Below, piece after piece: positions 27,265-38,400 of a stretch of 51,116 nucleotides of DNA. Position 1 is the stretch's first letter, and each line of letters opens with the position of its first letter. This DNA is from Gammaproteobacteria bacterium (GTDB lineage Bacteria > Pseudomonadota > Gammaproteobacteria > Coxiellales > Coxiellaceae), in contig JAUIDD010000016.1 in assembly GCA_030429175.1 (NCBI GenBank), positions 1 to 51,116 of the forward strand, read 5' to 3'. Both the position numbers and the translations under genes were made by a program. The notes under the pieces are model-generated. The model was not told where the DNA came from and ran no database searches. It worked only from the letters and a program-made list of their open reading frames with translations.

Positions 27265-28683
27265 ATGCGCCCATCGATTCGCACATTTTTACTCTTCAAC
27301 TTACTATTAAGTGTCGTACTCATTACTGCACTTGCGATTATCGGTAATCTATTTTTAGCACATAAAGATATCCAATCACAACTCGATGCACAGTTAATTC
27401 GCACCACACTGCGTATCGATTCTTTTTTTAGTATTCCATTATCCGAGGCTAACTTTAAAGAAATACAAAAAAGCCTCAACACACAATTTTTAAAACGGCT
27501 ATCAAAGCTGACACGCAAAGAAATTCCTGCTGATAAACATCTCCCTAAAAATTATATTGACCCACATAATCTTGAATTTCAGATTTGGGATGAGAATGGC
27601 AAATTACTTATCCACTCGCCACATGCACCTGGTATTCCGTTATCTAATGGTAATGAAGGACTGACGACACTCTGGCTCGATGGTAAAGCTTGGCGCGTAA
27701 ATACCACCTACAATTCAAACAGTAATCTGACAATTATGGTGGCCGAACGGGTAAACTATCGCCAACATCTCGAAAACCAACTCACACAAGATACGATTAT
27801 TATTATGCTCATCACCTACCCATTTTTAGGTTTTTTAACTTGGGTCATTATAGGTCGAGGTTTAGACTCATTAAAACGCGTTGCCCAAGAAGTGAAACAT
27901 CGTGCACCATCTTATCTTGAGCCGGTAGATCTGGAATCGGTACCCACCGAAATTGAACCGCTTGTTATCGAATTAAACCAACTGTTTAAACGCTTAGGTG
28001 ATGCCTTCGAACGTAACAAACGCTTTACCGCCGATGCGGCACACGAACTCAAAACACCTTTGGCTGCACTTAGCACACAAACACAAGTCGCACTGCGTGC
28101 TGATACCCAAGAGGATCGTAAACAAGCATTACTAAAAGTACTCGCTAGCGTGAATCGCTCAACACACATGGTACAACAACTACTAACGTTAAGCCGTATG
28201 GACCCAGAAGCTGCTATCCAGAAACCCGAAAACATTGTGCTGAGCAAAGTCGCCAGTGAAGTTGCAGCACTACTTGCACCTGAGGCGATTGCTAAAAACA
28301 TTGATCTTGAATTAGTAAATCCTGAATCTACCGCAACGATCCAAGGTAACTCAACTTATATCGGCATCTTGATTCGCAATCTGATCGATAACGCCATACG
28401 TTATAACCATAATGATGGCTTTGTTAAAATCAGCATCAAAGAAACTGCCACTCATGTCATCCTATCTGTGATCGATGATGGCCCTGGTATCCCACAAGAA
28501 TTACGTGAACGTATTTTTGAACGTTTCTATCGCATTATCGGTAACAAAACTACTGGCAGCGGCCTGGGCTTAGGCATTGTCACGCAAATTACTCAACTGC
28601 ACCGTGCTGAAGTTGATCTCATTACCCCTGAAAATGGAAAGGGTATCGAATTCCAAGTTCGTTTCCCTAAAAAATTCAAATAA
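27265..28683 (+). CDS. Sensor histidine kinase, QseC/PmrB-like
   Basis: 472 aa. Membrane span 8-30, periplasmic sensor region 31-175, second span 177-198, then a HAMP-like linker (SLKRVAQEVKHRAPSYLEPV). The H-box is RFTADAAHELKTPLAALSTQ with phospho-acceptor His260. The ATPase domain has LIRNLIDNAIRYN (N box), VIDDGPGIP (G1) and GSGLGLGIVTQI (G2). This is the QseC/PmrB architecture, matching the regulator upstream. Nothing in the periplasmic region identifies the ligand. Confidence 0.94.
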   Translation: MRPSIRTFLLFNLLLSVVLITALAIIGNLFLAHKDIQSQLDAQLIRTTLRIDSFFSIPLSEANFKEIQKSLNTQFLKRLSKLTRKEIPADKHLPKNYIDPHNLEFQIWDENGKLLIHSPHAPGIPLSNGNEGLTTLWLDGKAWRVNTTYNSNSNLTIMVAERVNYRQHLENQLTQDTIIIMLITYPFLGFLTWVIIGRGLDSLKRVAQEVKHRAPSYLEPVDLESVPTEIEPLVIELNQLFKRLGDAFERNKRFTADAAHELKTPLAALSTQTQVALRADTQEDRKQALLKVLASVNRSTHMVQQLLTLSRMDPEAAIQKPENIVLSKVASEVAALLAPEAIAKNIDLELVNPESTATIQGNSTYIGILIRNLIDNAIRYNHNDGFVKISIKETATHVILSVIDDGPGIPQELRERIFERFYRIIGNKTTGSGLGLGIVTQITQLHRAEVDLITPENGKGIEFQVRFPKKFK

Positions 28684-28947
28684 TCTTGAGTTAGCCGCAC
28701 TAAAAAATTGAAATTTAGACTACACAACTATAATGAGACTAACGCCACAATAGCCAAAGGCCCACCATTCAAATAACCTTAAAGTGTCTACCATATCTAA
28801 CAATCAATAAGATAACCAATACTAAACTTATTTTTTTATTTACTGCTATTGTGCTAGCGAAAGAAACAGTAAGTTAGCGTAACGCCAACAAGCGCTCACC
28901 CCACTTATTAGCTATACTTATAGGAGATAAATATTGGGGTTAGGTAG

Positions 28948-30342
28948 ATGTCGCGAACACCAAAACAGGTTGTTGAAAACTACAGAAATGCGTGCAATAA
29001 GCTTCGTCGAGAGCTTCTTATAGCCATGAAAGATGACAAACTAACTTATAAAATTGCAAAAGACAAACTTGGACAGCTTGATCTTGGAAAACATAAACTG
29101 CGCCTCAGTTGGCATAATCTTGACAGCAAGATACTGACAGATCCAAATGAAAACGTCTATGACGGGCGCAAATTAGGTGCTATGTCTCTTACTGATGTCG
29201 ATGCATTTACCAAAACCTTAGAAATGAGTAAAAAAATAGCCATTGGTAGGATGGCACCTGGGACAAGAATTGGCAAAGCATTTGACAAAGCTATAAAAGA
29301 CCATGAGATACTGCGCCAGAAGGCAAGTCGTGATTATCTAAAAGCGCAAATTGATGAAATCGCAAATGAACTATTTTCAAAATATAGAGGTAACCTCGAT
29401 ATAATAACACCAATAGAGCGCATCAAAACACTAAATTCAGAATCAGTAGCCACCTTTACAGATGCAGCAGAAGCTTTTGAACATATAAAACCACTCACAA
29501 AAGTAGCTTTAAAAACAAACGAAGCTGTACGTGATAGAGATCTCGTATTATTTATTGACCTTAGTGAACGTTGGTTACTTGATCATGTCGTTCGGCCTAA
29601 AAAGCAAACTAAATTAGAAAAAAGACTAGCTATTGTGAATGACACAATGAGTCTTGTTGCATTTGGCTGTGTTATTGCCGCAACCGCTTTAATGTTTATA
29701 CCTGGTGCACAACCTGTAGCCATACTTATGTATGTTGTTGCGGGTTCCGTTGCTATGAGATATTTAACTGACATGACATACAAAATTTTTAAGCATTTAA
29801 AACACGGTGTCCCCATAACCTCAAATCTAATTAAAAGTACATTTATAACCTCTATATCAATGGTTATATTCGCAGCAACCCCAATGATACTTGCCTATAA
29901 GAGTATGATAGACGGTGCCAGCCACTACATGAAAATAGCAAAAGATTTTAAATTAGTACACTTGATAAAAACTTTATCTGATGGTGTAAAAAAAATTACA
30001 CAAATGAGCATAAATCTATTTAAACGTAGCTTTGGAAAATCAACCAAAGCAGTCGATAAAATACCACAGGCTCAACAGGCCGCAGAAATAAAGCAACTGC
30101 TTATACCACCAGCAGCTGCACAAAAACAACAAATATTGGATGAAAGTCGAGATATGGGGGCACAGCCAAGTGTGATCAAGCAGGAAATTGAAAGAGCAAT
30201 AAAACCATCACCATCGAAGCCCATCAATATACCCAAACGCAATGCATCCTCACACAGCTCAGGCTTATTCAAAAAAGCTAGAGATTCGGAGCAGATTGCT
30301 AACGCGGCTCCTAATGAGGATAAGACACCAACTCTTGACTAG
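28948..30342 (+). CDS. Unrecognised 464-aa membrane protein, effector-like
   Basis: A basic, helical N-terminal half (1-225) with Lys/Arg-rich stretches (RELLIAMKDDKLTYKIAKDK) is followed by a hydrophobic pair (about 234-250 and 253-272) and a third span (about 297-318). The C-terminal 100 residues are polar, with many Gln, Ser and Pro (PSPSKPINIPKRNASSHSSG). No signal peptide. A soluble front, a central membrane insertion region and a disordered tail are seen in secreted effectors that insert in host membranes, but no motif proves this. Isolated gene with a 264-nt upstream gap of no recognised content. Its stop overlaps the stop of the convergent gene. Confidence 0.65.
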   Translation: MSRTPKQVVENYRNACNKLRRELLIAMKDDKLTYKIAKDKLGQLDLGKHKLRLSWHNLDSKILTDPNENVYDGRKLGAMSLTDVDAFTKTLEMSKKIAIGRMAPGTRIGKAFDKAIKDHEILRQKASRDYLKAQIDEIANELFSKYRGNLDIITPIERIKTLNSESVATFTDAAEAFEHIKPLTKVALKTNEAVRDRDLVLFIDLSERWLLDHVVRPKKQTKLEKRLAIVNDTMSLVAFGCVIAATALMFIPGAQPVAILMYVVAGSVAMRYLTDMTYKIFKHLKHGVPITSNLIKSTFITSISMVIFAATPMILAYKSMIDGASHYMKIAKDFKLVHLIKTLSDGVKKITQMSINLFKRSFGKSTKAVDKIPQAQQAAEIKQLLIPPAAAQKQQILDESRDMGAQPSVIKQEIERAIKPSPSKPINIPKRNASSHSSGLFKKARDSEQIANAAPNEDKTPTLD

Positions 30343-31112
30343 TCATTCATTACTTGTTTACATAAGTCATCAATTTTAGTTGTATCTTCTAATAGGATAC
30401 TTTCAGACTGGCTGTTAGGTGTTAATTTAATCGCATCAATACCAATATCTTTTTTTCGAGTATGATTCAATGAGGTGCAGTTTTGAGAAATACCATTAAC
30501 ACCCAAGGGTTCCTTAGTTGAAGCACACCACTCTAAGCAGCTTCTTAGTGACTCTGGTGTTACTTCAGTAAGGTCGACGATTTTGGGATATCTATGTACT
30601 TCCTGACATGTTATAAATGCATGCGTAACATGACCACCAAAGAAATCTTGAAACCCTGTTTTAAAATCATTACCAATATTTTGGGGTATATTTTTGAAAG
30701 TATTTTTTATATTATCTAGTTTTGACTTTAGTGTCTGTGGAATATTTTTCATGTTGGTAACCTGACTCGTAAGACTAATAATTTTAGCGTACTGTGCACA
30801 TAATGGCTTCAGTCGGTTAGCAGTATCATTCATGTGATTATTAATAACCTTATAAAGGCTGTCTGACCATGCAGCTAAAGAATTTGGATCTTCTTGATAA
30901 TTTGCAACAGAATATTTTCTAATACCAGCCAACTCCTGATTAAATGCTTCGCTAGCTTTATGAGCCGCATCAAGATTCGCTTTAGCTTCCTCTATAATAG
31001 CATTTATCTGGCTAGGGCTTGGTAAGTCGACTTGAGCTTGTGTTTGAGCAAAGCTCATTGATAGTGTTAATAGCAAAACACCAATGATAAAAATTTTTTG
31101 AAAAGACTGCAT
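30339..31112 (-). CDS. Exported protein of unknown function
   Basis: 257 aa. Signal peptide MQSFQKIFIIGVLLLTLSMS with a cut likely near AQTQA. The mature protein begins with a helical, coiled-coil-like region (INAIIEEAKANLDAAHKASE), a Lys/Asn-rich middle, and a C-terminal half with six cysteines (PLCAQ, ITCQE, RSCLEWC, NCTS, DLCKQ). No lipobox and no recognised domain. The TAG stop shares a CTAG palindrome with the stop of the convergent 464-aa gene. Like the Cys-rich protein at 7.2 kb it may be disulfide-bonded, but the two are not visibly related. Confidence 0.7.
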   Translation of the reverse strand: MQSFQKIFIIGVLLLTLSMSFAQTQAQVDLPSPSQINAIIEEAKANLDAAHKASEAFNQELAGIRKYSVANYQEDPNSLAAWSDSLYKVINNHMNDTANRLKPLCAQYAKIISLTSQVTNMKNIPQTLKSKLDNIKNTFKNIPQNIGNDFKTGFQDFFGGHVTHAFITCQEVHRYPKIVDLTEVTPESLRSCLEWCASTKEPLGVNGISQNCTSLNHTRKKDIGIDAIKLTPNSQSESILLEDTTKIDDLCKQVMND

Positions 31113-31158
31113 TTTAATTTCCTCCTTATTTAGAGCCTGTTGACAATTGCCCTAATTT

Positions 31159-32700
31159 TTAACTGGTTGATTTCTTTTTAAGAACTATAGAAAAAAGCAT
31201 ACCCAGTATCGCAACGACAACCATTGAAATCATCGCATAATGAAATCCTTTTAACGAGGAACTCACAAAGGCATGGTAAATTTCATGTTCATGTGTGGGT
31301 GCAACTTGTTGAATAATCTTATGAATAGAAGCTGGATGCCCCATTAATGCATTGTCCAATTTAATCTTCTCAATAACTGGCATAGATAAGTTCATGGTTG
31401 CTTGTAAAAATTCACGACGCCCCAAATTTAGCATCAGTATGGTACCAATACATGCTGAAAATATGCCACCAATATACATATTCGCACTCACAAGGCTTGA
31501 CGCACGGGTGGCTTCCTCACGACTCAGTGCTGCCATAGCAATTGCAGGGAAAGCCTTCATCGCAATACCACCACCAAAACCTAAAAACACAAATGGCTCC
31601 CAGATTAAGTTGTATGAACTTGAACCATCTAAACATAAAAACCAAATCGTTCCAATTATCATCATTGTCATAGAGATCTGATTGACACGGCGATTACCCA
31701 GGCGTGCTATTAGCTTATCAGTCAGTAATGATGCGATAAATAAAGCAGCACCTACAGGCACAATTGCAAAACCTGATTTATAGGAGCTGAAATTAAGCAT
31801 CACCTGATTTTGCAGAAAAATATTACCGAAAAAATAAATGCCTATAAGCACATAACCATTTACAAAAAAACCAATACAACCGAGTAAGAAACGTGGTTTT
31901 TTAAAGTATTCAAAATTAATCAGTGGTGTTTTATCAACATGCTTTTCCACCCAATACTGCAATATCATAAAAAAAGCACCCACTAGCAGCAGAGTGATAA
32001 TAACCGTGCTATTCCAACCTAATGAATTACCCTCAACAAAAGCGAAGACAAATGGCACAAAACCAAATAGGTAACATAGTAACCCCCATTGATCGATCGT
32101 CACATTGTCGTTAACCTCACAATGCTGATGTAGCCCTAACAATAATAAAAAAGTCGCCATAAACATAAGTACCAATGTCAGCCAAAATAAAACAGGCCAA
32201 CCCATCGTATGCAATAAGACACCACTAATTAGAGGCCCAGTACCTAAACCCAAGCCTGCCGCACAAGCCCAACCCAGTGTTACTAAATGTTGCTCTTCAT
32301 CTTCAAGAATAACTTTCATCATCGCTAATGTACCAGGCATCACAATCGCAGCACCAACACCTTGCAATAAGCGTGCAATAATAAATTGTATCGGTGTAGT
32401 TGATAGTGCCGCCACAACTGAACCTGCCATGAAAAATATTGATCCTAATACAAATATATTACGCTTACCGTAGCGGTCCCCTAGGATGCCAGAAACAATA
32501 ATAAAAGAAGCTGCAGCTAATATATAAGCATTTAATGTCCACTGTAGTTGTGATGAGTCCATATGCATCTGATCACGAATCGTAATCATCGTGTTAGTTA
32601 CAGCAGTCGTTGCAAAAGTTAAAACGAAAATTCCCAAGCACATGCCGGCATAAACCGTCCATTTTTGCCAAGGCGCTATTTTGACACGTGGTGATACCAT
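31159..32700 (-). CDS. DHA2-family (EmrB/QacA-like) MFS drug:H+ antiporter
   Basis: 513 aa with about fourteen membrane spans. Hallmarks: FATTAVTNTMITIRDQMHMD in span 1 (the DHA2 VALP-type position), ILGDRYGKRNIFVLGSIFFM (motif A), RLLQGVGAAIVMPGTLAMMK (motif B) and ISGVLLHTMGWPVLFWLTL (antiporter motif C). Probably exports toxic hydrophobic compounds; substrate unknown. No EmrA-type membrane fusion partner is adjacent. It lies upstream of the exported-protein gene on the same strand with a 46-nt gap. Confidence 0.92.
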   Translation of the reverse strand: MVSPRVKIAPWQKWTVYAGMCLGIFVLTFATTAVTNTMITIRDQMHMDSSQLQWTLNAYILAAASFIIVSGILGDRYGKRNIFVLGSIFFMAGSVVAALSTTPIQFIIARLLQGVGAAIVMPGTLAMMKVILEDEEQHLVTLGWACAAGLGLGTGPLISGVLLHTMGWPVLFWLTLVLMFMATFLLLLGLHQHCEVNDNVTIDQWGLLCYLFGFVPFVFAFVEGNSLGWNSTVIITLLLVGAFFMILQYWVEKHVDKTPLINFEYFKKPRFLLGCIGFFVNGYVLIGIYFFGNIFLQNQVMLNFSSYKSGFAIVPVGAALFIASLLTDKLIARLGNRRVNQISMTMMIIGTIWFLCLDGSSSYNLIWEPFVFLGFGGGIAMKAFPAIAMAALSREEATRASSLVSANMYIGGIFSACIGTILMLNLGRREFLQATMNLSMPVIEKIKLDNALMGHPASIHKIIQQVAPTHEHEIYHAFVSSSLKGFHYAMISMVVVAILGMLFSIVLKKKSTS

Positions 32701-32738
32701 AAAAAACCTCCATGTTGGTTTGAATTATAATAGCATGT

Positions 32739-32896
32739 CCAGGAGGGAAGCACTAATCGTGCTTCCTCCTTCCTGGTGGGTATTTTGCCTACGCGATACA
32801 GGTTCGCGTGGACGGCAATCTAGGGGAAAATCCCGATTTCCCCTTAGAAAACCCCATCGGGTAAAGTGCTTCACACTTTGCAAGTGCGAAACACCT
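32739..32896. repeat. Cluster of four successive hairpins between the MFS gene and addB
   Basis: Four inverted repeats fill most of the 212-nt gap. H1 32739-32776: a GGAAGCAC/GTGCTTCC-type stem with bulges. H2 32785-32818: TTGCC and ACGCGA paired with TCGCGT and GGCAA. H3 32820-32847: AGGGGAAA/TTTCCCCT, 7-nt loop. H4 32864-32896: a 15-bp stem with a few G-U or mismatched pairs and a TGC loop. CCCGAT (32832-32837) can also pair with ATCGGG (32856-32861), giving an alternative fold. This could be a structured RNA, a 5' leader of addB, or a palindromic repeat element. No second copy lies in the window. Confidence 0.65.
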
Positions 32897-32912
32897 AATA
32901 TATACTTCCCCC

Positions 32913-35477
32913 ATGCGAAGCCACACATATCCAAATTTAGATGCAATCCCTATCGTCCTTGATCATTTGGTACTAACCGCCAACCAACGTCTCGCTTTAC
33001 GCATTCGTGAAAGCTATGACCACAAACAACTCAAACAAGGTCTTTCAAGTTGGCAAACCCCGACAATTATTGCATTTAACACCTGGTTACAGCAGCTTTG
33101 CTATGACACATTAGATAATATTTTATTAAATGGCTCACAAGTTCAATACCTATGGGAGCAAATTATTCGCGAAAGCTGTCCTGATGACACATTACTCAAC
33201 CCTGCTGAAACGGCTGCAACGGCTGCAAGTGCTTGGGAAATATTACATCTGTGGCAAGTACCCATCTCAGCACTCGAATCAGACCCCAACCAAGAAGTCG
33301 CTTTATTTTATCAATGGGCATTACAATTTGAAGTACAATGCCAGCAGCAGCGTTGGATCACAAACGCTGAATTACCAAGCTGCATCATCAAACAAAATTT
33401 AAGCCGACTACCGCGCCAAATTACCTTAGTTGGCTTCGATGCGTTTCCGCCTGCAATTCAAGCACTATTCGAATCACTACAACAAGATCATGAGATTGAA
33501 TCAATCCAGATCGAAAAACAAGCCATCAACTGCTACAAAACAACTGCACACGATCAAGATGCAGAAATCACACTAATGGCACAGTGGGCTAAACAATTAT
33601 ACGACCAAGACCAAAATTTAAAAATTGGTTGTATTATTCCTAATCTTGAAAAGCAACGTCGTGTTTTATTCAATACTTTTACTCAGATATTTGATAGCGA
33701 AGCAATGCTTCCTGGTAATAAAAGCTATGATAAAAAATTTAATATTTCTGCCGGCCAACCGCTCACCCAATTTAATGTTATCGATGTCGCCTTACAAATT
33801 TGTAACTGGCTCAGTGGTGAAATCGATATCGATATTTTTGCAGCCATACTACAATCACCCTATATCCAACGTGACCCGCTAGAGCAAGACTATGCTGCAA
33901 AACTCGATTTAGCATTGCGCGAGCTCAATGAGCAACAACTTACGTTTGAAACTATTTTTCAAATAACACCGAGCTTAAAAGCATTAACCTTGGATGATCC
34001 CGATATCATACCTATCGTGCAGCGCCTCTATCTTCTCAATCAACATATCAGAACCAAGCCTAACTATGCGAGTTTAAGTCAGTGGCGTCAATATTTTTAT
34101 CATGCTTTAGAGATTATGCAATGGCCTGGTTATCGCATTTTAAATAGCGAAGAATATCAGATATGTGTGCGCTGGCAACGTTTGCTTGATGAATATTTAC
34201 AATATGATCTTGTCTGTAGGCAAAACATTAGTTTTAGCCATGCACTCTATCTACTATCTAAACTTACTGCCAATACCATTTTCCAAAGCGAAGGCAGTCA
34301 TGCGCCAGTGCAAATTCTCGGTGTACTTGAGGCAGCTGGCAACAATTTCGATTATATGTGGGTAATGGGCTTAGATGATGAAACCTGGCCAGCTGCTGCC
34401 AGCCCCAATCCTTTTATCCCTTATCAAATGCAAAAAGAGCTGCAAATGCCGCATGCCACAGCCGAGCGTGAACGTTTTTACACAGAACAAATGATGCATC
34501 GCTTAACCCATAGCGCCAGTCATATCTTATTTAGCTATCCACAGTTTGATGGTGACAAACTTAAAAGCCCAAGCCAGTTTTTAAAAGACATACCACACAC
34601 TGATATAGCAACAGCACCATCAACAACACACCAGACAGTTTCCCTAGAGCGGCTTGATGATGACATTGCACCTAAGCTTACCGACAATGAAGCGGTTAAA
34701 GGCGGTGCGTGGATTTTAAAACAACAAGCCGACTGTCCGTTTAAAGCCTTTGCAAAAGTACGCCTGAATGCCGAGGCACCACAACAACCTTACTTCGGCC
34801 TGTCACCTTACCAACGTGGTAACTTAACCCATGATGTACTAGAACGCATTTGGCATAAGCTAAAACATCAAACTGCATTGATTCAATTAAACGAACCACA
34901 ACGTTTACAACTGATTCAACAAATTGTAGATGCTGTTATTGCCGATGAACAACATCCTACTGACTCGGCTTTTAAGTGTGAATTACTCACACTTGAAGCA
35001 CAGCGGCTTAATGAAGTCATCAATGAATGGCTTACCTTTGAGTGCGAACGCCCTCACTTTAGTGTAGTTGCAACAGAGAAACCACAAAACTGTGACCTCG
35101 GTAGCATTCGTTTTACTGCTAGAATCGATCGCATTGATACACTCGAGGATGGCCAGCAGATCATTATTGACTATAAAACTAATCGCAATCAGGTTAATAG
35201 CTGGTTTGGCGATCGCCCTACTGACCTTCAATTACCATTATATGCAAGCTTAATACCACAAGCATCTCAGATTAGTTTTGCCGAAGTGCGGCCCAAGCAA
35301 TGCCAATTTAAAAGTGTTGAATACGATCCACAACAAATTCAACTGTGGTGCAATCAAATTCAAATTATGGTCAATGAGTTTACGGAAGGTGTTGCGAGCG
35401 TATCACCACAAGATCGAAATCTTAGCTGTGCCTACTGTGATTTACATCCTTTGTGTCGGATAGACAGCCATGAATGA
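32913..35477 (+). CDS. AddB-like PD-(D/E)XK nuclease subunit (double-strand-break repair)
   Basis: 854 aa, of the type annotated as probable DNA repair protein found beside an AddA-like helicase in beta- and gammaproteobacteria. The N-terminus (LVLTANQRLALRIRES) replaces a Walker A motif. The middle has helicase-like regions (QILGVLEAAGNNFDYMWVMG). The C-terminal nuclease shows RFTARIDRID and IIIDYKTN. Four cysteines, one near residue 607 (ADCPFKAF) and three at the end (CAYCDLHPLC), match an AddB iron-sulfur staple. The ATG is preceded by CCCCC with no SD, so the start is uncertain. Its end overlaps the helicase gene by 8 bp. Confidence 0.85.
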   Translation: MRSHTYPNLDAIPIVLDHLVLTANQRLALRIRESYDHKQLKQGLSSWQTPTIIAFNTWLQQLCYDTLDNILLNGSQVQYLWEQIIRESCPDDTLLNPAETAATAASAWEILHLWQVPISALESDPNQEVALFYQWALQFEVQCQQQRWITNAELPSCIIKQNLSRLPRQITLVGFDAFPPAIQALFESLQQDHEIESIQIEKQAINCYKTTAHDQDAEITLMAQWAKQLYDQDQNLKIGCIIPNLEKQRRVLFNTFTQIFDSEAMLPGNKSYDKKFNISAGQPLTQFNVIDVALQICNWLSGEIDIDIFAAILQSPYIQRDPLEQDYAAKLDLALRELNEQQLTFETIFQITPSLKALTLDDPDIIPIVQRLYLLNQHIRTKPNYASLSQWRQYFYHALEIMQWPGYRILNSEEYQICVRWQRLLDEYLQYDLVCRQNISFSHALYLLSKLTANTIFQSEGSHAPVQILGVLEAAGNNFDYMWVMGLDDETWPAAASPNPFIPYQMQKELQMPHATAERERFYTEQMMHRLTHSASHILFSYPQFDGDKLKSPSQFLKDIPHTDIATAPSTTHQTVSLERLDDDIAPKLTDNEAVKGGAWILKQQADCPFKAFAKVRLNAEAPQQPYFGLSPYQRGNLTHDVLERIWHKLKHQTALIQLNEPQRLQLIQQIVDAVIADEQHPTDSAFKCELLTLEAQRLNEVINEWLTFECERPHFSVVATEKPQNCDLGSIRFTARIDRIDTLEDGQQIIIDYKTNRNQVNSWFGDRPTDLQLPLYASLIPQASQISFAEVRPKQCQFKSVEYDPQQIQLWCNQIQIMVNEFTEGVASVSPQDRNLSCAYCDLHPLCRIDSHE

Positions 35478-38400
35478 TATCCAACAAGATCTACATGCGC
35501 GCCAACAAGCAATCGATATCAGCCAGTCGTTTATCGTCCAAGCACCCGCTGGCTCTGGTAAAACTGAATTGCTGACACAGCGCTTTTTAAAATTATTAGC
35601 ACATGTCGATGATCCTGAAGAAATCATTGCGATTACTTTTACACGTAAAGCTGCAGCTGAAATGCGTCAACGTATTGTCAGTGCATTACTCTTGGCACAA
35701 CAACAGCAATTACCAACAGAATCACATAAGCAAATTACCCATGCGCTCGCGCAACAGGCCTTAGCGCGAGATAACCAATTACACTGGCATTTACTTGATA
35801 ATCCTAACCGCCTGCGCATATTAACAATTGATGCATTGGCAGGATTTTTAAGCGCACAAATCCCAATCTTAGCAGGATTTGGCAAAAAGCCTGATATCAG
35901 TGAAGACGCCTGGTCTCTTTATGAAGCTGCTGCACGTGAATTAATTCAATCGATTAGTGAAGATAACCCTTGGCGTAGCCAACTACAAACATTATTACGC
36001 CACCTCGACAACCAAACTGATCGCGCTGTGAAACTACTCAGTCACATTTTAGCGAAACGCGAACAATGGCTACCACATATATTACGCTATCATGATAATC
36101 ATGAGCAGCTCCATCAACACTTACAACAAGGCTTGATCAACATTGCCAATGAAGCCATTCAAGAAGTTGCTGAGCATATCAACCCTGACTTATTTAATCA
36201 AATTTATAAACTTGGGTTTACTGCTGCAGATAACTTAATCAGTGAAGATCCGGAGCATACTTGGTTTCAGCTTCAACAGCCAAATCCAGAGCCAATTCAC
36301 CAGCATTTAGATTTTTGGCAAACTTTATGTGATTTATTACTAACGCAAAAGGGTGAATGGCGTAAAAGCATTACTAAACGTCAAGGTTTTCCAGCCAAAT
36401 CAGAAGAAAAAGCACAAATGCAAATGCTACTACAATCATTAGCTGACGATACACTACTACGCGATTATTTAGTTGAGCTGCGCTATGCGCCTGGCATTGA
36501 CTATTCTGAATCACAACAATTAATGATTGATGCGCTAACACAATTATTGCCATTATTGTATGCGCAGTTACGCCTGGTATTTCAATCTCAAGAAACCATA
36601 GACTTTGTTGAACTCAACCTTGCTGCACTACGTGCGTTAGGTGACGATGAGGAAGCAACAGATTTAGCCTTATATCTTGACTACCAAATTCAACATCTTT
36701 TAATCGATGAATTCCAAGATACCTCCATCACCCAATTTAGCTTAATTCAACGTCTCACCCGCGGCTGGGAGCCTGATGATGGACGCAGTCTGTTCTTAGT
36801 TGGTGATCCGATGCAATCTATTTATCGTTTTCGTGATGCAGAAGTTGGTTTATTTCTACGTGCAGAACAACAAGGCATCAATGATATTGCCTTAACTAAA
36901 CTCACCCTAAAACAAAATTACCGATCCAATAAAACGATTATCGACTGGGTAAATCAAACATTTGTTACTCTCTTTCCTACTCATGCTGATATTACTCAAG
37001 GTGCTGTCCCCTATGCAAATGCAATACCGAGCAATACAACACAAGGTGACGTTAAATTTTATGCGCATATCGGCCAATCAGCTAAGCTTGAAGCGGCAAC
37101 CTTAATCAAAACGATTCAGCAATTACAGCAAGATAACCCAGATGGCTCTATTGCAGTTTTAGTCAGATCACGTGCACACCTAAATGAAATTACACCATTG
37201 CTACAGCAACATCAGCTGACCTACCAAGCTGTCGATTTACAAACTCTGTCTGACTGTCCGATTATTCAAGACTTAGTCACACTCACACGCGCTATTCTGC
37301 ATCGCGAAGATCGGATTGCTTGGCTTGCGCTATTACGCAGTCCTATTTGCGGCTTAACGTTAGCTGATTTGCATACTATTGCACAACACACTCAAACCAG
37401 TATTTGGCAGTGTCTCTCAGCTATCAAGCTTACTTCCAAAGATAGCCAAATACGGCTCAAACGCATCACTGATGCCTTACAATTATTTTTTGAAGAACAA
37501 GGGCGTAAGCCAATCGAGCTAGCAATACAAGGCTTATGGCGCTTACTTGGCATGGATAGTATCGCCACCACACAACAGCTACATCATGCCGAGCGCTTTT
37601 TTAAACTAATCGCAGAACTTGCCAATACAGATGGACGCTTTACAGTCACAGACTTAATTAAAAAACTCAATAAAACCTATATCGAACCACAGCAATCAAA
37701 TAGCAAACTTGCGATTATGACCATCCATAAATCCAAAGGTTTAGAGTTCGATCATGTGATTTTACCCAGTCTTAATAGTAAAATTGCCATCAATAAACAT
37801 GATTTGATGTTGTGGTTAGAGCGCCCCAACTGGCAAGGTAGTAGTGATTTTATCTTAGCACCGATTAAACATGCCACTGACACACTCGATCCTGTTTATG
37901 ATTATCTTTCACGGATTGAAAAGCGCAAACTTGAATTCGAATCTGCACGCTTACTTTATGTCGCCGTAACGCGTGCCAAACAATCACTTCACTTAAGTGC
38001 CTGCCTTGATAGTGATGACGATGGCGCACTTAAACCAAAGCCTGGCTCATTTGCAGATATGCTTGCAATACAATTTAGCAACAATATTATTGATACACAT
38101 ATCACAACTTCAGAAACTATCACAACAACAGCATCTTTAAAGCGTGTACCGAGCCATTGGCAACCAAAGTTTACTTGCCATCGTGATGATATTAAAATAC
38201 CGTCAGAAAATCCGCTACCACCACTTGAATCCAACTTTAAACGTATTGTTGGCACAGGCATACACGTACTGTTGGCCCAACAAAAAACTGCTCTCAGCTA
38301 TGCAGAAAAGCATTTGCTGCAATTAGGTTTACAACGACATCAATTACATCAAGCAATTGATTTGATCCAAATAGCACTTGCCAATATCAAAGCGGATCCA

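Noticed and set aside
32681-32962. 93-codon plus-strand ORF through the hairpin cluster
   Set aside because: It begins inside the divergent MFS gene and its codons are the inverted repeats themselves; no SD and no protein-like pattern.
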